A stretch of 64,000 nucleotides of DNA, taken from positions 62,001 to 126,000 of the forward strand of contig JBMONO010000009.1 of NCBI GenBank assembly GCA_049323655.1, written 5' to 3'. Numbering within the stretch: the stretch's first letter is position 1; every line of letters starts with the position of its first letter. The translations under genes were made by a program, and so were the position numbers. Under the pieces are notes generated by a model, which was not told where the DNA came from, searched no databases, and saw only the letters and a program-made list of their open reading frames with translations. This DNA comes from DB1 sp049323655. Its GTDB lineage: Bacteria; Desulfobacterota; Desulfobulbia; Desulfobulbales; SURF-16. Below are positions 26,000 through 35,547 of this stretch, one piece after another.

Positions 26000-26811
26000 T
26001 CCAGCGAGTTTATAGACATCTGGACGGGATCGTCCGTCTTGCTGCGGGTTGGTCCCGCTGGCGGCGTTTGGAACGCAAAATTTACTGCTGCCTCACCGTG
26101 GATCTGGATGAGCACGGTTACCGGAATGCCTTTGCCAGGGGTTGCCCGTTCCTGCTCGATCTCTTTGCCGCCAATAACCTGCAGGGGGCAATCACCTGGT
26201 TTTACAACTGCAACGAGAAAGAGTTGGCCGAGCACCCTTTTCTCCTGGGCGAAATAAAGAAGCGCCACGATGAAGTCGCCTTGCACTATCATCTGGAAAA
26301 TCTCCCGGCCTCCACAGACACGGCGGAGATATATACCAGAATACGTCAGGGGAAAGCCTATGTCGAATCTCTGCTGGATCAGGAAATCATAGGATTCCGG
26401 TCCGGTCGTTTCCTGCGGACTTCACGGATATTGCAGGCCCTCGGAGAAAACGGACTGAAATACGATTCCTCCTTTACCTACGGCAGACAATTTACCATCC
26501 ATGGCCACCGGATGGATGATCGGGAAATTACCGGCAACCAGAGCGTATTCAGGCTGCCGAGCGGGTTACTGGAATTCCCGGTCTGGGAACCATTCCCCGC
26601 GCCTAGGCAGATATCGCTTACTGGGCCGCCGTATTTTATCACCAATCTGGTCCACCCCTTTAATTTTGTCTGGCAGGGCAAAACTAACCATCCTGTCCAA
26701 CACTATTACAAGACCATTGTTGAAATCTTCCGACAAATCCCCGCTATAGAATTCATCACCCTGGGTCAGGCTTGCCACATTTGGAATCAACAGAGTTCAA
26801 ATCCATCATAG
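25993..26811 (+). CDS. NodB/CE4-like polysaccharide deacetylase domain protein
   Basis: 272 aa. Visible pattern: 'CCLTVDLDEHGYRNAF' (first Asp region), 'LFAANNLQGAITWFY', 'KKRHDEVALHYHLENL' (metal-His region), 'IIGFRSGRFLRTSRILQALG' and 'KYDSS'. This order follows the TIM-barrel deacetylase fold, but the metal triad is not perfectly canonical. No signal peptide, so it would act in the cytoplasm on a sugar nucleotide or lipid-linked intermediate. Overlaps the previous gene by 7 bp and the next by 40 bp. Confidence 0.7.
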   Translation: MLIQRVYRHLDGIVRLAAGWSRWRRLERKIYCCLTVDLDEHGYRNAFARGCPFLLDLFAANNLQGAITWFYNCNEKELAEHPFLLGEIKKRHDEVALHYHLENLPASTDTAEIYTRIRQGKAYVESLLDQEIIGFRSGRFLRTSRILQALGENGLKYDSSFTYGRQFTIHGHRMDDREITGNQSVFRLPSGLLEFPVWEPFPAPRQISLTGPPYFITNLVHPFNFVWQGKTNHPVQHYYKTIVEIFRQIPAIEFITLGQACHIWNQQSSNPS

Positions 26812-27689
26812 CGTCGCCGGAGGCACGGCACCTCCTCAGCAACCTGTTTGTCCGTTATGGTCGCGCTTATCATCGCGCGTCAACAGGAATCAAGGCGGAT
26901 CAGATCACCTCACCGTGGGATGACAGGTTTCTTGCGGCAAAACTGATTGGCAGAGACAGAAACGGTTTTCATCTCACTGACCTTGGGAAAACCATCGGCT
27001 ATGGCCTGCTGGAATCCGCCAACCTTGAAAACCGCCAACAACGGGAAAGCGCCAATCCTGTCGATATACCACTGTCTCCCAGTGCATTATTTGCAGGAAA
27101 GAATGTGGTGGATATTGGCTGCGGTACAGGATGCTACACGGCGCTGGCCCGCAGACTCGGAGCAAAGACCGCCATCGGTATGGACGTCCAGCAGCCGCTC
27201 CTGCAGACAGCTCGTCTCCTGCATAGGGACTCGGGTGCCCTTTTCGTCAGCGGCTCGGCAGAACATCTCCCACTCCCAGATACAATGGCGGATCTGGTAA
27301 TTCTTCGGGGAATATTGGCCTACGTGGATAACCACAAACTCCTGCAGGAAGTCTCCCGCATTAGCAGGCCGGGATGTCAGATCATGCTCACCACCCAGGG
27401 ATGCGGTTATTTTGCCCAGGCGCTGCTGAGTGCGGGCCGTCACCTGCATGTATTCCATATGGCCTACCTCTCCCTGGTGCTTTTAAACGGCCTTTTTTTT
27501 ACCCTGAGTGGCAGACGTCTTCCCCTCAGAATAAAAAAATATTTTTCCAGGGAGCTCATAAGTATTTTTCATACCAAAGCCAGCCTATTTCGTCTTGTTA
27601 AGGACTATGGCTATACCGTGTCCTCCTGTCGAAGCGAAAAAATTTTTGGCATGAACTCACAATTCTGCGTCATGGCCAACCGCCAATGA
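26772..27689 (+). CDS. Class I SAM-dependent methyltransferase
   Basis: 305 aa from a TTG inside the deacetylase 3' end. Motif I is 'VVDIGCGTGCYTALARRLGA', then an acidic 'IGMDVQQPLLQTA', 'GSAEHLPLPDTMADLVIL' (motif II) and 'EVSRISRPGCQIMLTTQG'. The C-terminal ~90 residues, with a hydrophobic patch (HMAYLSLVLLNGLFFTL), may dock on a membrane or glycolipid. Ends with ATGA overlap into a radical SAM gene. Substrate unknown, probably a sugar hydroxyl or amine. Confidence 0.82.
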   Translation: MPHLESTEFKSIIASPEARHLLSNLFVRYGRAYHRASTGIKADQITSPWDDRFLAAKLIGRDRNGFHLTDLGKTIGYGLLESANLENRQQRESANPVDIPLSPSALFAGKNVVDIGCGTGCYTALARRLGAKTAIGMDVQQPLLQTARLLHRDSGALFVSGSAEHLPLPDTMADLVILRGILAYVDNHKLLQEVSRISRPGCQIMLTTQGCGYFAQALLSAGRHLHVFHMAYLSLVLLNGLFFTLSGRRLPLRIKKYFSRELISIFHTKASLFRLVKDYGYTVSSCRSEKIFGMNSQFCVMANRQ

Positions 27690-29080
27690 AAATTCTTTTT
27701 GTCTATCTAAACGCAACACACCAGGAGTACATCCCGCTCGGGGTGGCGTATCTTTCCGCGGCCTTGAAAAAAGCAGGCCACCAAACCTGCCTCCATGACG
27801 GTACCTTCATCAGCATTAAAAAACTCCCCCAAACCGTCACCACAGAGCAGCCGGACCTCATCGCCTTTTCCATCCGCAGCCCGGAAGCACCCCAGGCCAG
27901 GAAAGCGATTGCCACCCTAAAAAGGCATACGGACATTCCGATAATCGTCGGTGGGGTCCATCCAACGGTTGCACCCATTGAGGTTCTGAACTGGGAGGGT
28001 GTTGCAGCGGTCTGTGTCGGTGAAGGAGAAGAGGCATTTGTGCATCTCTGCGACAATTGGGGTAGGGAGACGGTCTATGCAACTCCCAATTTTTATTTTT
28101 TGCGCGACGGTAAACTGGTCAAAAACCCCTGCCTTCTTCCTCAACGCATCGATGATCTTCCCTTGCCGGACAGGGAACTCTTCAATATCGACAAATATCT
28201 CGAGGCAAGGGACGGGCGTCTGGATATCATTTCCGGACGCGGCTGTCCCTTTAACTGCACTTACTGCATCAACCATGTTGTTAAAAATATTATTTCTCAC
28301 AAAACCGACTATATCAGGGTGCGCAAACCTGAAAACATCATCCGCGAAATCCAGAAAGTCGCCGAAGGTCATGAGGTACGAAGTCTGGAGTTCGTCAACG
28401 ACATCTTCACCCTCTCCGAGTCCTGGCTTGCTGAATTCACCACCTTATACCGCAGGGATATCCACCTGCCCTTTGTCTGCAATGCCAGGGTGGAATTAAT
28501 GACGCCGAAAATTGCCGCTCTCCTGAAAGAGGCAGGTTGCACCGAGGTACAGATGGGAATCGAGTCCGGCTCTGAAAGAATCAGAAGAGAGGTGCTGGGT
28601 CGGCGGATGAGTAACGCTGTCATCAAAGAGGCCTTTGCCACCGTCCGGGCAGCGGGCATGAAGACCTATGCCTTCAACATGGTGGGGTTGCCGGAAGAAG
28701 GTTTTGCCGAACTCAGGGCCAGCATCGAGCTGAACCGCCACATCATGGCTGACGCCATGCAGGTCTCAGTCTTTCAGCCCTATCCGGGGACGAAACTCCG
28801 CGAGCTTGCCATAGCCAGAGGATGGATATCCACCCGCCGACTTCCTCTCTCCCACAAATCCTTTTCCATCATGCGATATCCCGGATGGGGAGCCTGGCGT
28901 ATCCGACTGGCGAAACTAGGATTTCGCTTCTTCAGTCTGCTGCCTGATCATCCCCGCAGAGCGATGTCCGCCCTGTTTGTCGACATACTGGCCGACTATT
29001 ACAACATGATCAGAGGGATATTCAGTCCGAAACTAAAAAAATATCTCTACCGTTTTTATGCTCACACCGGGAAAAATTAA
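27686..29080 (+). CDS. B12-binding radical SAM protein, second of four
   Basis: 464 aa. Cobalamin-like domain: 'YIPLGVAYLSAALKKAGHQT', 'LIAFSIRSPEAPQARKAI', 'IIVGGVHPTVAP'. Radical SAM core with Cys187, Cys191 and Cys194 (GRGCPFNCTYC). Later 'VQMGIESGSERIRREVLGR', 'FNMVGLPEEGF' and 'SVFQPYPGTKLRELA' are typical of BchE/P-methylase-like enzymes. It is distinct in sequence from the other three, so it was probably not produced by recent duplication. Overlaps both neighbours. Confidence 0.86.
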   Translation: MKILFVYLNATHQEYIPLGVAYLSAALKKAGHQTCLHDGTFISIKKLPQTVTTEQPDLIAFSIRSPEAPQARKAIATLKRHTDIPIIVGGVHPTVAPIEVLNWEGVAAVCVGEGEEAFVHLCDNWGRETVYATPNFYFLRDGKLVKNPCLLPQRIDDLPLPDRELFNIDKYLEARDGRLDIISGRGCPFNCTYCINHVVKNIISHKTDYIRVRKPENIIREIQKVAEGHEVRSLEFVNDIFTLSESWLAEFTTLYRRDIHLPFVCNARVELMTPKIAALLKEAGCTEVQMGIESGSERIRREVLGRRMSNAVIKEAFATVRAAGMKTYAFNMVGLPEEGFAELRASIELNRHIMADAMQVSVFQPYPGTKLRELAIARGWISTRRLPLSHKSFSIMRYPGWGAWRIRLAKLGFRFFSLLPDHPRRAMSALFVDILADYYNMIRGIFSPKLKKYLYRFYAHTGKN

Positions 29081-30266
29081 GATCGGTTGTATTTTTGACA
29101 ACTTCTACCCGAAACTCGGGGGCGGGCCTGTCCAGAATCAAATGCTTGTGGAGCATCTGAGTAGGTCCCCTGATTTTTCGCCAATGGTTTTCCCCCTCAT
29201 GTGGGCCATGGGTCTCAACACATCGCAATTCAACTACCCTGTGCAGCCGATCAGAGTCTACAATGAGTTTCCCAGTGACTTTAACCGCATAACCCCGGCC
29301 ATTCTCGCCGATCGCCTGTACAATATCCTGACCAGCCGGAAAATCGGCCATATGCTGAAAAAAGTGGATCTGATCCACACCGATCTCCACTCTTCAGCAC
29401 TGCTCGGCGCGTATTACAGGAAAAAACTTAACAAGAAACTGGTGATCAGGTTCGGCGGCAATATATTCCGCCAACAGGAACGACGTGATGAGATTGAAGA
29501 CAAATACCACTGGTTCAAGGGGCTTTTCTTTCAACTTCCGGCTCGCTACGCTTTCCAGGCCGCGGATGCCATTATCGTCAACGGCCGGGACCTCAAGGAC
29601 GAACTGACCCGCAACGGCATCGCAGAACAAAAAATACATATTGTCCCGGTCGGGCTCGCCATTGATATATTCCATCCACCTCCTGCCAGCGAAGAGATTC
29701 TGCCTGTTGCCGCCAACCAGACATTGCGCCTGCTTTTCTTCGGCCGTATAACCGAGGCAAACGGCCCTCTGCAATTCCTAGAAGTAGTCAGGATGCTCCA
29801 GGCAAACCTGTCCAAACCTGTCACCGCTTCGGTCATAGGGGATGGCCCTATGCTGGAGCTGATGCAGCAAACCGCCCGCAGGCAAGGCCTGCCGGTGATG
29901 TTTCTTCCTTCACTGAATCATCACCAGCTTGCCGGCCAGATCCGCAAACATCATTTCTGCGTCTTTCCCTTCCGAAAAATCGGCGGGATTTCCAGCGTGG
30001 TGACCGAATCCATGGCGTGCGGCAGAATAGTTTTTGCTACAGAGGCCGGTGATCTGCGGGCAATCATCGATGACTCCTGCAACGGTTTTCTGGTTCCGTC
30101 TGACTCCCCGCAAAGGATGGCTGACAAGATCAGCATTATCGCCCGAAACAGGGAAATGCAGCAAGCCGTCATGGTTAACGCGGCCGAGACAGCCCGGAAA
30201 AATTGCAGTTGGAGCCAGATCACAGCGAAATACACCACTGTTTACAGAAAAATCCTTCTCATGTAA
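29058..30266 (+). CDS. Glycosyltransferase family 4
   Basis: 402 aa. N-terminal domain: 'IGCIFDNFYPKLGGGPVQNQ', 'DLIHTDLHSSALLGAYYR'. C-terminal domain: 'LRLLFFGRITEANGPLQFLE', 'ASVIGDGPMLELMQQ', 'FCVFPFRKIGGISSVVTESM' with the late Glu, then 'NGFLVPSDSPQRMAD'. A GT-B retaining enzyme. The start overlaps the end of the radical SAM gene by 23 bp, implying coupled translation. Confidence 0.87.
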   Translation: MLTPGKIKIGCIFDNFYPKLGGGPVQNQMLVEHLSRSPDFSPMVFPLMWAMGLNTSQFNYPVQPIRVYNEFPSDFNRITPAILADRLYNILTSRKIGHMLKKVDLIHTDLHSSALLGAYYRKKLNKKLVIRFGGNIFRQQERRDEIEDKYHWFKGLFFQLPARYAFQAADAIIVNGRDLKDELTRNGIAEQKIHIVPVGLAIDIFHPPPASEEILPVAANQTLRLLFFGRITEANGPLQFLEVVRMLQANLSKPVTASVIGDGPMLELMQQTARRQGLPVMFLPSLNHHQLAGQIRKHHFCVFPFRKIGGISSVVTESMACGRIVFATEAGDLRAIIDDSCNGFLVPSDSPQRMADKISIIARNREMQQAVMVNAAETARKNCSWSQITAKYTTVYRKILLM

Positions 30267-30284
30267 CCCGTCGGAAACAGAGCA

Positions 30285-31736
30285 ATGACAAATCAGCATA
30301 TTACCCAGGCAATCCTGTGGGGATTAAACGATGACACCAGGCGCTATCTGGAACTGCTCGCCAAGGCCGGTATCACCTGCCGCTGCATCGTCGATACCTA
30401 TAACCATTCGCCCGGTTATCACGAGGTTCCGGTTCTTTCCGCCGAGCAATACAAACAAGAGGCCAATCTGTTATCCCACATTCCCGTGCTTGTCATTGCC
30501 CGCAGCAAAAGCGGAGAGAGCAGGTTCGCCGAGGTAACCGATTACATAAAAAACTTCCTTGACCTGAAAGAGGTCCGCATTCTCCATCCGGTTTGCCTGG
30601 CCGACTATATCGACGTCACCTTCCCGCACAGAGTTTACATTTGCGGCTTTCCCGGCTCGGGAAACATTTTCGTCAGGGCGCTGACGGAAAAACTCCTTAC
30701 CGCATCAGAACAGCCCCCTCATCTTGCAACAACAAATCATTCCCTGTTACATCATCTGGCCAGAGAGCATCATGAACTGCTGATTAAGACCCTTAACGCT
30801 CTCTTTCTCAGCCATGATCTCACGGTCAAACACGAATCCATGACCCATGCGGATACCTTTGTCTTTTCCGGGGCGAAGAAAAATGAATTCGTCCGCCTGT
30901 TCAATATCAAATCAAAGCGCTATCTGTGTGAAGACATCTGCAGCCGGCATGATTTTTTTGAAGATCACATACTCGACACGTTCCAGAGGCTGCAATACAA
31001 GATAATCGCGCCAATCAGAAACCCTCTTGACACCTTGATATCAAATGCTTTCAAGTATGAATATACGACCATCTTCATTGACAGAGACGCCATTCCGGAC
31101 GCAAGCAAGAGCGGGTTTAAACAGGCCCTTGGCCACGCCAGACTATCCAGCTACAAATGGTTCCATGATCTGGCCCAATCGCTGCACAGGTTCTATACTA
31201 ATCTTCTGCAGGCCTCCGGTGTCTATTTAATCAAATATGAAGATCTCATTTCCCAACCGTACCCTGAATTGAAAAATCTGGCCTCCTTTCTAGGGCAGCA
31301 AATATCGGATGAGACGATTGAAAATCTCTGGCAGACGACAGCATTCAGACCTCTCAGCAATCAAGCCCACTACTTCCAGCCCGGCATGGATAAGTGGCGA
31401 AAATATCTTAACAACAAGCATATAGAAATTTTGGCGGAACTTGGTTTTGCAAACTTGATGAAAGAGTTGGGCTATCAATTCCCGACTCAGCCTCTGGAGC
31501 AGCCTGAACCCGGTCCGCCTGAAACACATACGCGGCTTGACTTATTCCTCTCCCTGCACGACCACATTCAACACATCAATTTCAGGAAAAACATCTCCTT
31601 TCCCGATGACCAGTTGACATACTGCATGGAAATGCGGACAGGCCTTGGACTGTTGACCAATCAACCCCACTACGCCACGCTCCTTAACGCAATAGAACAG
31701 TCGAGTTACATCCAATCCATTTTCACAGGAATATAA
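30285..31736 (+). CDS. Sulfotransferase with N-terminal Rossmann sugar-nucleotide-like domain
   Basis: 483 aa. Residues 1-~110 are the island's recurring Rossmann module (AILWGLNDDTRRYLELLAKA, 'CIVDTYNHSPGYHEVPVL', 'PVLVIARSKSGESRF'). Residues about 115-400 are a PAPS-dependent sulfotransferase: the 5'-phosphosulfate loop 'YICGFPGSGNIFVRAL', the 3'-phosphate site 'IIAPIRNPLDTLISNAF', 'GVYLIKYEDLISQPYPEL', and 'GMDKWRKYLNNKHIEILAEL'. The C-terminal ~80 residues are unassigned. Adds sulfate, probably to a glycan. PAPS would need an APS kinase, not seen in this window. Confidence 0.83.
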   Translation: MTNQHITQAILWGLNDDTRRYLELLAKAGITCRCIVDTYNHSPGYHEVPVLSAEQYKQEANLLSHIPVLVIARSKSGESRFAEVTDYIKNFLDLKEVRILHPVCLADYIDVTFPHRVYICGFPGSGNIFVRALTEKLLTASEQPPHLATTNHSLLHHLAREHHELLIKTLNALFLSHDLTVKHESMTHADTFVFSGAKKNEFVRLFNIKSKRYLCEDICSRHDFFEDHILDTFQRLQYKIIAPIRNPLDTLISNAFKYEYTTIFIDRDAIPDASKSGFKQALGHARLSSYKWFHDLAQSLHRFYTNLLQASGVYLIKYEDLISQPYPELKNLASFLGQQISDETIENLWQTTAFRPLSNQAHYFQPGMDKWRKYLNNKHIEILAELGFANLMKELGYQFPTQPLEQPEPGPPETHTRLDLFLSLHDHIQHINFRKNISFPDDQLTYCMEMRTGLGLLTNQPHYATLLNAIEQSSYIQSIFTGI

Positions 31737-31755
31737 ACTTCGGTGGGAGAAGCAC

Positions 31756-32961
31756 TTGCACCCGGAACTCAACATACTCTGTTTTTGTGCCTACCCTTTT
31801 CCGGCGCACCCCGGGGAAACCCTTTTCTGCGGGGGACAATACCACCCCTTCTACCTTACCTGGGCACTTGCGGAACTCGGCGTCAATCTTCATGTCATAG
31901 CCCGCCAACAGCCGGATCAACCAGCGCAACAACGCATCAAAGGCCTCACTGTTCATCGCTACCCTTCCACATACCACTGGGGTGGACACCGCCGGGGTAT
32001 CACCTTCAGCGGCAAACGATTACGCCTGGTCATGCAACAATGCAGCAGACAAAAATTCTCCTGGGCAATTACCTTTTCCCCCCTGACGCGGGAACTTGAC
32101 CTCCTTCAGCAGCATGAAATTTCTCTCTGTTATATGGTGCCGGGGGTAAACCGCGGCTTTTTAAAGAATCTTGGCAACCGTCCCCTGGATATTCTCCGGA
32201 AAATGGCCATCCGCCATATCAGCTTGCCTCTGTTTAAGAAAAATATCGCGGCAGCAAAACTCATTTTCGCCAACTGCGCAAGTGATGCAAATCTGTTAAC
32301 CCGTCATTTTCAGCCCCCCTGCCCTGTACAGATCAACAGAAACGGGGTCAACACGCAACTCTACAGGCCAATCCCCAAGGAAGAGAGAACCAATACCTTT
32401 CTCTGTGTCGGCCGTTTTGCCCGGGAGAAAGGATTTCATGATACACTACACGCTGCCGTAACCTGCTGCAGAGAAAATCCCAGCATCAGATTCCACTTTA
32501 TCGGCTTTATTGACGACAGAAACTATTTCAACAAAATAAAAAAACAAATCGCCGACCTGGCACTGAAAAACCATATAGATCTCGACCCTAATGTACCGGA
32601 AGAGAAAATGCCGTCATACTTCGCCAGGGCCCGGGCTCTTATCTGTTACTCCAATGGCTACGATCCACTGCCGAGCGTCATATACCAGGCCATGGCATGC
32701 GGACTGCCGGTCATTTCCACAGACTGGCCATCACGATCCGAGGTCATTGAACATGAGATAAATGGACTTCTCGTGCCGCCTGGCCGGATCGACCTTTTGA
32801 TCCAGGCCATCAGGCGCCTTTCCGATTATGAAGCCCATGCATTCGCAATGGGAGAAAATGCCAGGAAAACCGTCTGCGAGAAACACGATTTTACCAAGTT
32901 GGCCCAAGATATATTAGCACATCTCCATCGAGCCGGACATGCAGGTCCCGTTTTATCTTAA
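31756..32961 (+). CDS. Glycosyltransferase family 4
   Basis: 401 aa from TTG 31756 (GGGAGAAG upstream). N-terminal: 'ILCFCAYPFPAHPGETLFCG', 'LGVNLHVIARQ'. C-terminal: 'TNTFLCVGRFAREKGFHDTL', 'IRFHFIGFIDDRNYF', 'LICYSNGYDPLPSVIYQAMA', 'GLPVISTDWPSRSEVI'. The usual first Glu of the E-x7-E motif is Asp in 'YDPLPSVIYQ', so activity is likely but not certain. Overlaps the next gene by 23 bp. Confidence 0.85.
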   Translation: MHPELNILCFCAYPFPAHPGETLFCGGQYHPFYLTWALAELGVNLHVIARQQPDQPAQQRIKGLTVHRYPSTYHWGGHRRGITFSGKRLRLVMQQCSRQKFSWAITFSPLTRELDLLQQHEISLCYMVPGVNRGFLKNLGNRPLDILRKMAIRHISLPLFKKNIAAAKLIFANCASDANLLTRHFQPPCPVQINRNGVNTQLYRPIPKEERTNTFLCVGRFAREKGFHDTLHAAVTCCRENPSIRFHFIGFIDDRNYFNKIKKQIADLALKNHIDLDPNVPEEKMPSYFARARALICYSNGYDPLPSVIYQAMACGLPVISTDWPSRSEVIEHEINGLLVPPGRIDLLIQAIRRLSDYEAHAFAMGENARKTVCEKHDFTKLAQDILAHLHRAGHAGPVLS

Positions 32962-34066
32962 TCAGATTCCCGCCCCTGCTGCCGTTGTCATCCTGGACTG
33001 CCTGGCTGATGCGGTACACCAGGCCAGGAATCGTTACCCGGACCTCAAGGCCCTTATCCTGTACGGGAGTTTCTGCGCCGGAGATTTCGCCATGCGTCAG
33101 ACTGGCGTCACCACCTGGCGATTCATCAGCGATTTCGATCTGGTCATGGTGCTTCCCCATTTACAGGTGCTCCGCTATCGACTGGCCGCTCCCAAAACCT
33201 CCTGGAAACTCTGCCATGGTGCAGTGGCGGACGTGGCGCTGGAAAGCGGCTTCAGCCTCCGACGCAGTATTCGCACCATGGAGTATTACAACATCTGCCA
33301 TGGCGGCCTCCTCCTCTGGGGGAGAGATGATATGTTGCCAGGGAAAGACAGTGCGCAGCCACTCAGCCAAGGGCAGGGGCTGCGGCTGCTGGCCAACAGA
33401 TTGTGGGGCATTCTCGAAGCCCTGGATGGGCCCGAAGAGATGCTGAATCATCGGCTGACAAAAGGTCTGCTGGCCTGTCTCCACAGTGATTGTCTCCTGC
33501 AGGGGATATACGAGCCTTCCGCTGTCCGTCTCCTCGCGCTCTATCGAGCAAAAAAGGAAAGCGACCTCCCGCAAGGACTGCCCCCTCCACTGTTGGACAA
33601 AATCAACGACGCCCTGCTGGGAAACCTGGGGAAAAAACCCGCCGTAAATGCACACCAGTTAACGGCTACCCTGCGGCTTCTCCTGCACTACATGGCACTC
33701 TCCTTCCAGAAAATTACGGCCACCGCGGTGCTCTGGGATCATTTCCTCCCCCGGCTCGTCCGCATGCCCTGGCAGGGATGGCCTTTTACTGCCAATATGC
33801 TCTCCTTTCTCTACCGTTCCGTTGCCCAGCAGAGACGAATTCCTCCCCTGTCCCTGCATCCTCTGTTCGCACCGGTTTGTCTGCGAATCTGGGCAGGATG
33901 GATTACCCTGGCCCTGGCGGTTCTTGACAAATCGCCACAGCGACTGGAACTGTACAATCGGCTGATGGCGTGGTTTCCCGGCTACACGCCAGCCACTTCA
34001 ATCAAAACAGCCATCCTTGCCAACCCCTCATGGCAAAGGCAGGTTCCGGTCACTTCCCGCATCTAG
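32939..34066 (+). CDS. Nucleotidyltransferase-fold (Pol-beta superfamily) protein
   Basis: 375 aa. Residues about 35-75 read 'LKALILYGSFCAGDFAM' then 'FISDFDLVMVLPHL'. This is the GS-x-x-x-G-D ... SDxDLV active-site pattern of MNT/aminoglycoside-type nucleotidyltransferases, with about 12 extra residues between the two halves. A third Asp may lie in 'AVADVALESGF'. The C-terminal ~250 residues are helical and unassigned. It could transfer NMP to a sugar or to a neighbouring protein. It is not part of a toxin/antitoxin pair, as its neighbours are a GT4 and a radical SAM gene. Confidence 0.65.
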   Translation: MQVPFYLNQIPAPAAVVILDCLADAVHQARNRYPDLKALILYGSFCAGDFAMRQTGVTTWRFISDFDLVMVLPHLQVLRYRLAAPKTSWKLCHGAVADVALESGFSLRRSIRTMEYYNICHGGLLLWGRDDMLPGKDSAQPLSQGQGLRLLANRLWGILEALDGPEEMLNHRLTKGLLACLHSDCLLQGIYEPSAVRLLALYRAKKESDLPQGLPPPLLDKINDALLGNLGKKPAVNAHQLTATLRLLLHYMALSFQKITATAVLWDHFLPRLVRMPWQGWPFTANMLSFLYRSVAQQRRIPPLSLHPLFAPVCLRIWAGWITLALAVLDKSPQRLELYNRLMAWFPGYTPATSIKTAILANPSWQRQVPVTSRI

Positions 34067-34069
34067 GCC

Positions 34070-35518
34070 ATGCCATCACTCAAGATCCTGCTCATTCGCC
34101 ACCACCAGCAGCCAGCCCTCGCTGACGGCTCATACAGGAGACACGCTTTTCAGCTTATCCCCCTCGGCCTGGCATATCTCGCAGCCACCCTGAGGGAATC
34201 AGGGATGACGGTCACGGTATGCGACAGCCTGGTCTCCATCGAGACCAAAAAACAGTTTCTCTCTATGGTGCAGCAGAGCGACCCCGACCTGATAGGCATC
34301 TCGGCCATGACCGACGGTCTGCCCGGGGCAATGGAGGCGGCGGCACTGATCAAGAAAATACGGCCGACCACGCCGATTGTCCTGGGAGGCGCCCATATGG
34401 CGACATTTCCGGAACAAACCCTGCAGGAAGGCGCTTTCGATCTGGGAATCATTGGCGAAGGGGAACGCACCTTTGCAGAGCTTGCCACGGCGTTGGCGGA
34501 AAAACGGCAGAGCCTGTCAGAATTACCAGGCCTTGCCATCAAAGAAAAAACCGGCGAAATCCGTTGCACCCGGCCGCGGGAAAGGATCAGCGATCTGGAT
34601 CAGCTGGCCCACCCGGCCCGCGACCTCTTCCCGAACCATCGCTATCGCACCCTGCTGGGTCACAACCCGGTCACCTACATCCTTACCTCCCGGGGCTGCC
34701 CGTATCACTGCACCTTCTGTGATCACAGTCTCTGGGGAAATAAGGTGACCTTTCACTCACCACGATGGATCCTGGAAGAGATTCAGCATTGCCAGGCCCA
34801 TGGGGCGCGAGAAATCTATATTTACGACGAGACCTTCACCCTGCAGCGGGAACGGGTTCTTCATCTCTGTGAACTCATCCTGCAGCATCGCATCAGGGCT
34901 TCATTTGTGATCAGTACCCGTGCCGATCATGTTGACTTCGAAATGTTAAAACTGCTGAAACAGGCAGGATGCCGCCAGATTCGCTTCGGCGTTGAAACGG
35001 GCAGCCCTGTCATGCTGAAAAAAATCAGAAAGGGACTGAGTCATACTCAGATTCAAAGGGCCTTCCAGGATTGCCGCACCCTCGGCATCGAGACATTCGG
35101 CTATTTCATGCTGGGCCTGCCGGATGAAACACCCGAGCAAATGCTGGAAACCATCCGCACCGCTATCAGCCTTGATCCGGATTGGGTAAATTTCAATCTT
35201 CTCAGTGTCAAGCCCGGCACCGCTATCTACCGGGAACTGACCAGGCAATCCGGCAGAGCACCCACCAACTGGCTGAAAGGCTTTCTGGACGGCAAAAGCA
35301 GCGAAGATGACAGTTATATCTTACCGGCCGGCAAGAATCTGGCGGACATGAACAGAATGATCCATACCGCCTATCGCAGATTTTACTTCCGTCCCCGTTT
35401 TTTTCTCAAACGGTGCAGGGATCTCAGACATCCTGCGCTGTTATATCATTACCTGACAAGCATAATCGGAACCTACAGCCATCTTTTCGCCGGGAAGTTC
35501 CGCAATATTCACCAATAA
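34070..35518 (+). CDS. B12-binding radical SAM protein, third of four
   Basis: 482 aa. N-terminal domain: 'LIPLGLAYLAATLRESGMTV', 'LIGISAMTDGLPGAMEAA', 'IVLGGAHMATFPE', 'LGIIGEGERTFAELA'. Cluster Cys210, Cys214 and Cys217 in SRGCPYHCTFC. Then 'IYIYDETFTLQRERVLHLCE', 'IRFGVETGSPVMLKKIRKGL' and 'GYFMLGLPDETPEQML'. Located 3 bp after the nucleotidyltransferase-fold gene and 29 bp before the fourth family member. Reaction unknown. Confidence 0.86.
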   Translation: MPSLKILLIRHHQQPALADGSYRRHAFQLIPLGLAYLAATLRESGMTVTVCDSLVSIETKKQFLSMVQQSDPDLIGISAMTDGLPGAMEAAALIKKIRPTTPIVLGGAHMATFPEQTLQEGAFDLGIIGEGERTFAELATALAEKRQSLSELPGLAIKEKTGEIRCTRPRERISDLDQLAHPARDLFPNHRYRTLLGHNPVTYILTSRGCPYHCTFCDHSLWGNKVTFHSPRWILEEIQHCQAHGAREIYIYDETFTLQRERVLHLCELILQHRIRASFVISTRADHVDFEMLKLLKQAGCRQIRFGVETGSPVMLKKIRKGLSHTQIQRAFQDCRTLGIETFGYFMLGLPDETPEQMLETIRTAISLDPDWVNFNLLSVKPGTAIYRELTRQSGRAPTNWLKGFLDGKSSEDDSYILPAGKNLADMNRMIHTAYRRFYFRPRFFLKRCRDLRHPALLYHYLTSIIGTYSHLFAGKFRNIHQ

Positions 35519-35547
35519 ACCCTCCTGCGGGCACCAGACGGTTTCTT

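Noticed and set aside
32939..34066. MNT/HEPN toxin-antitoxin component
   Set aside because: No HEPN partner is next to it, and it is embedded in a glycan-gene series.
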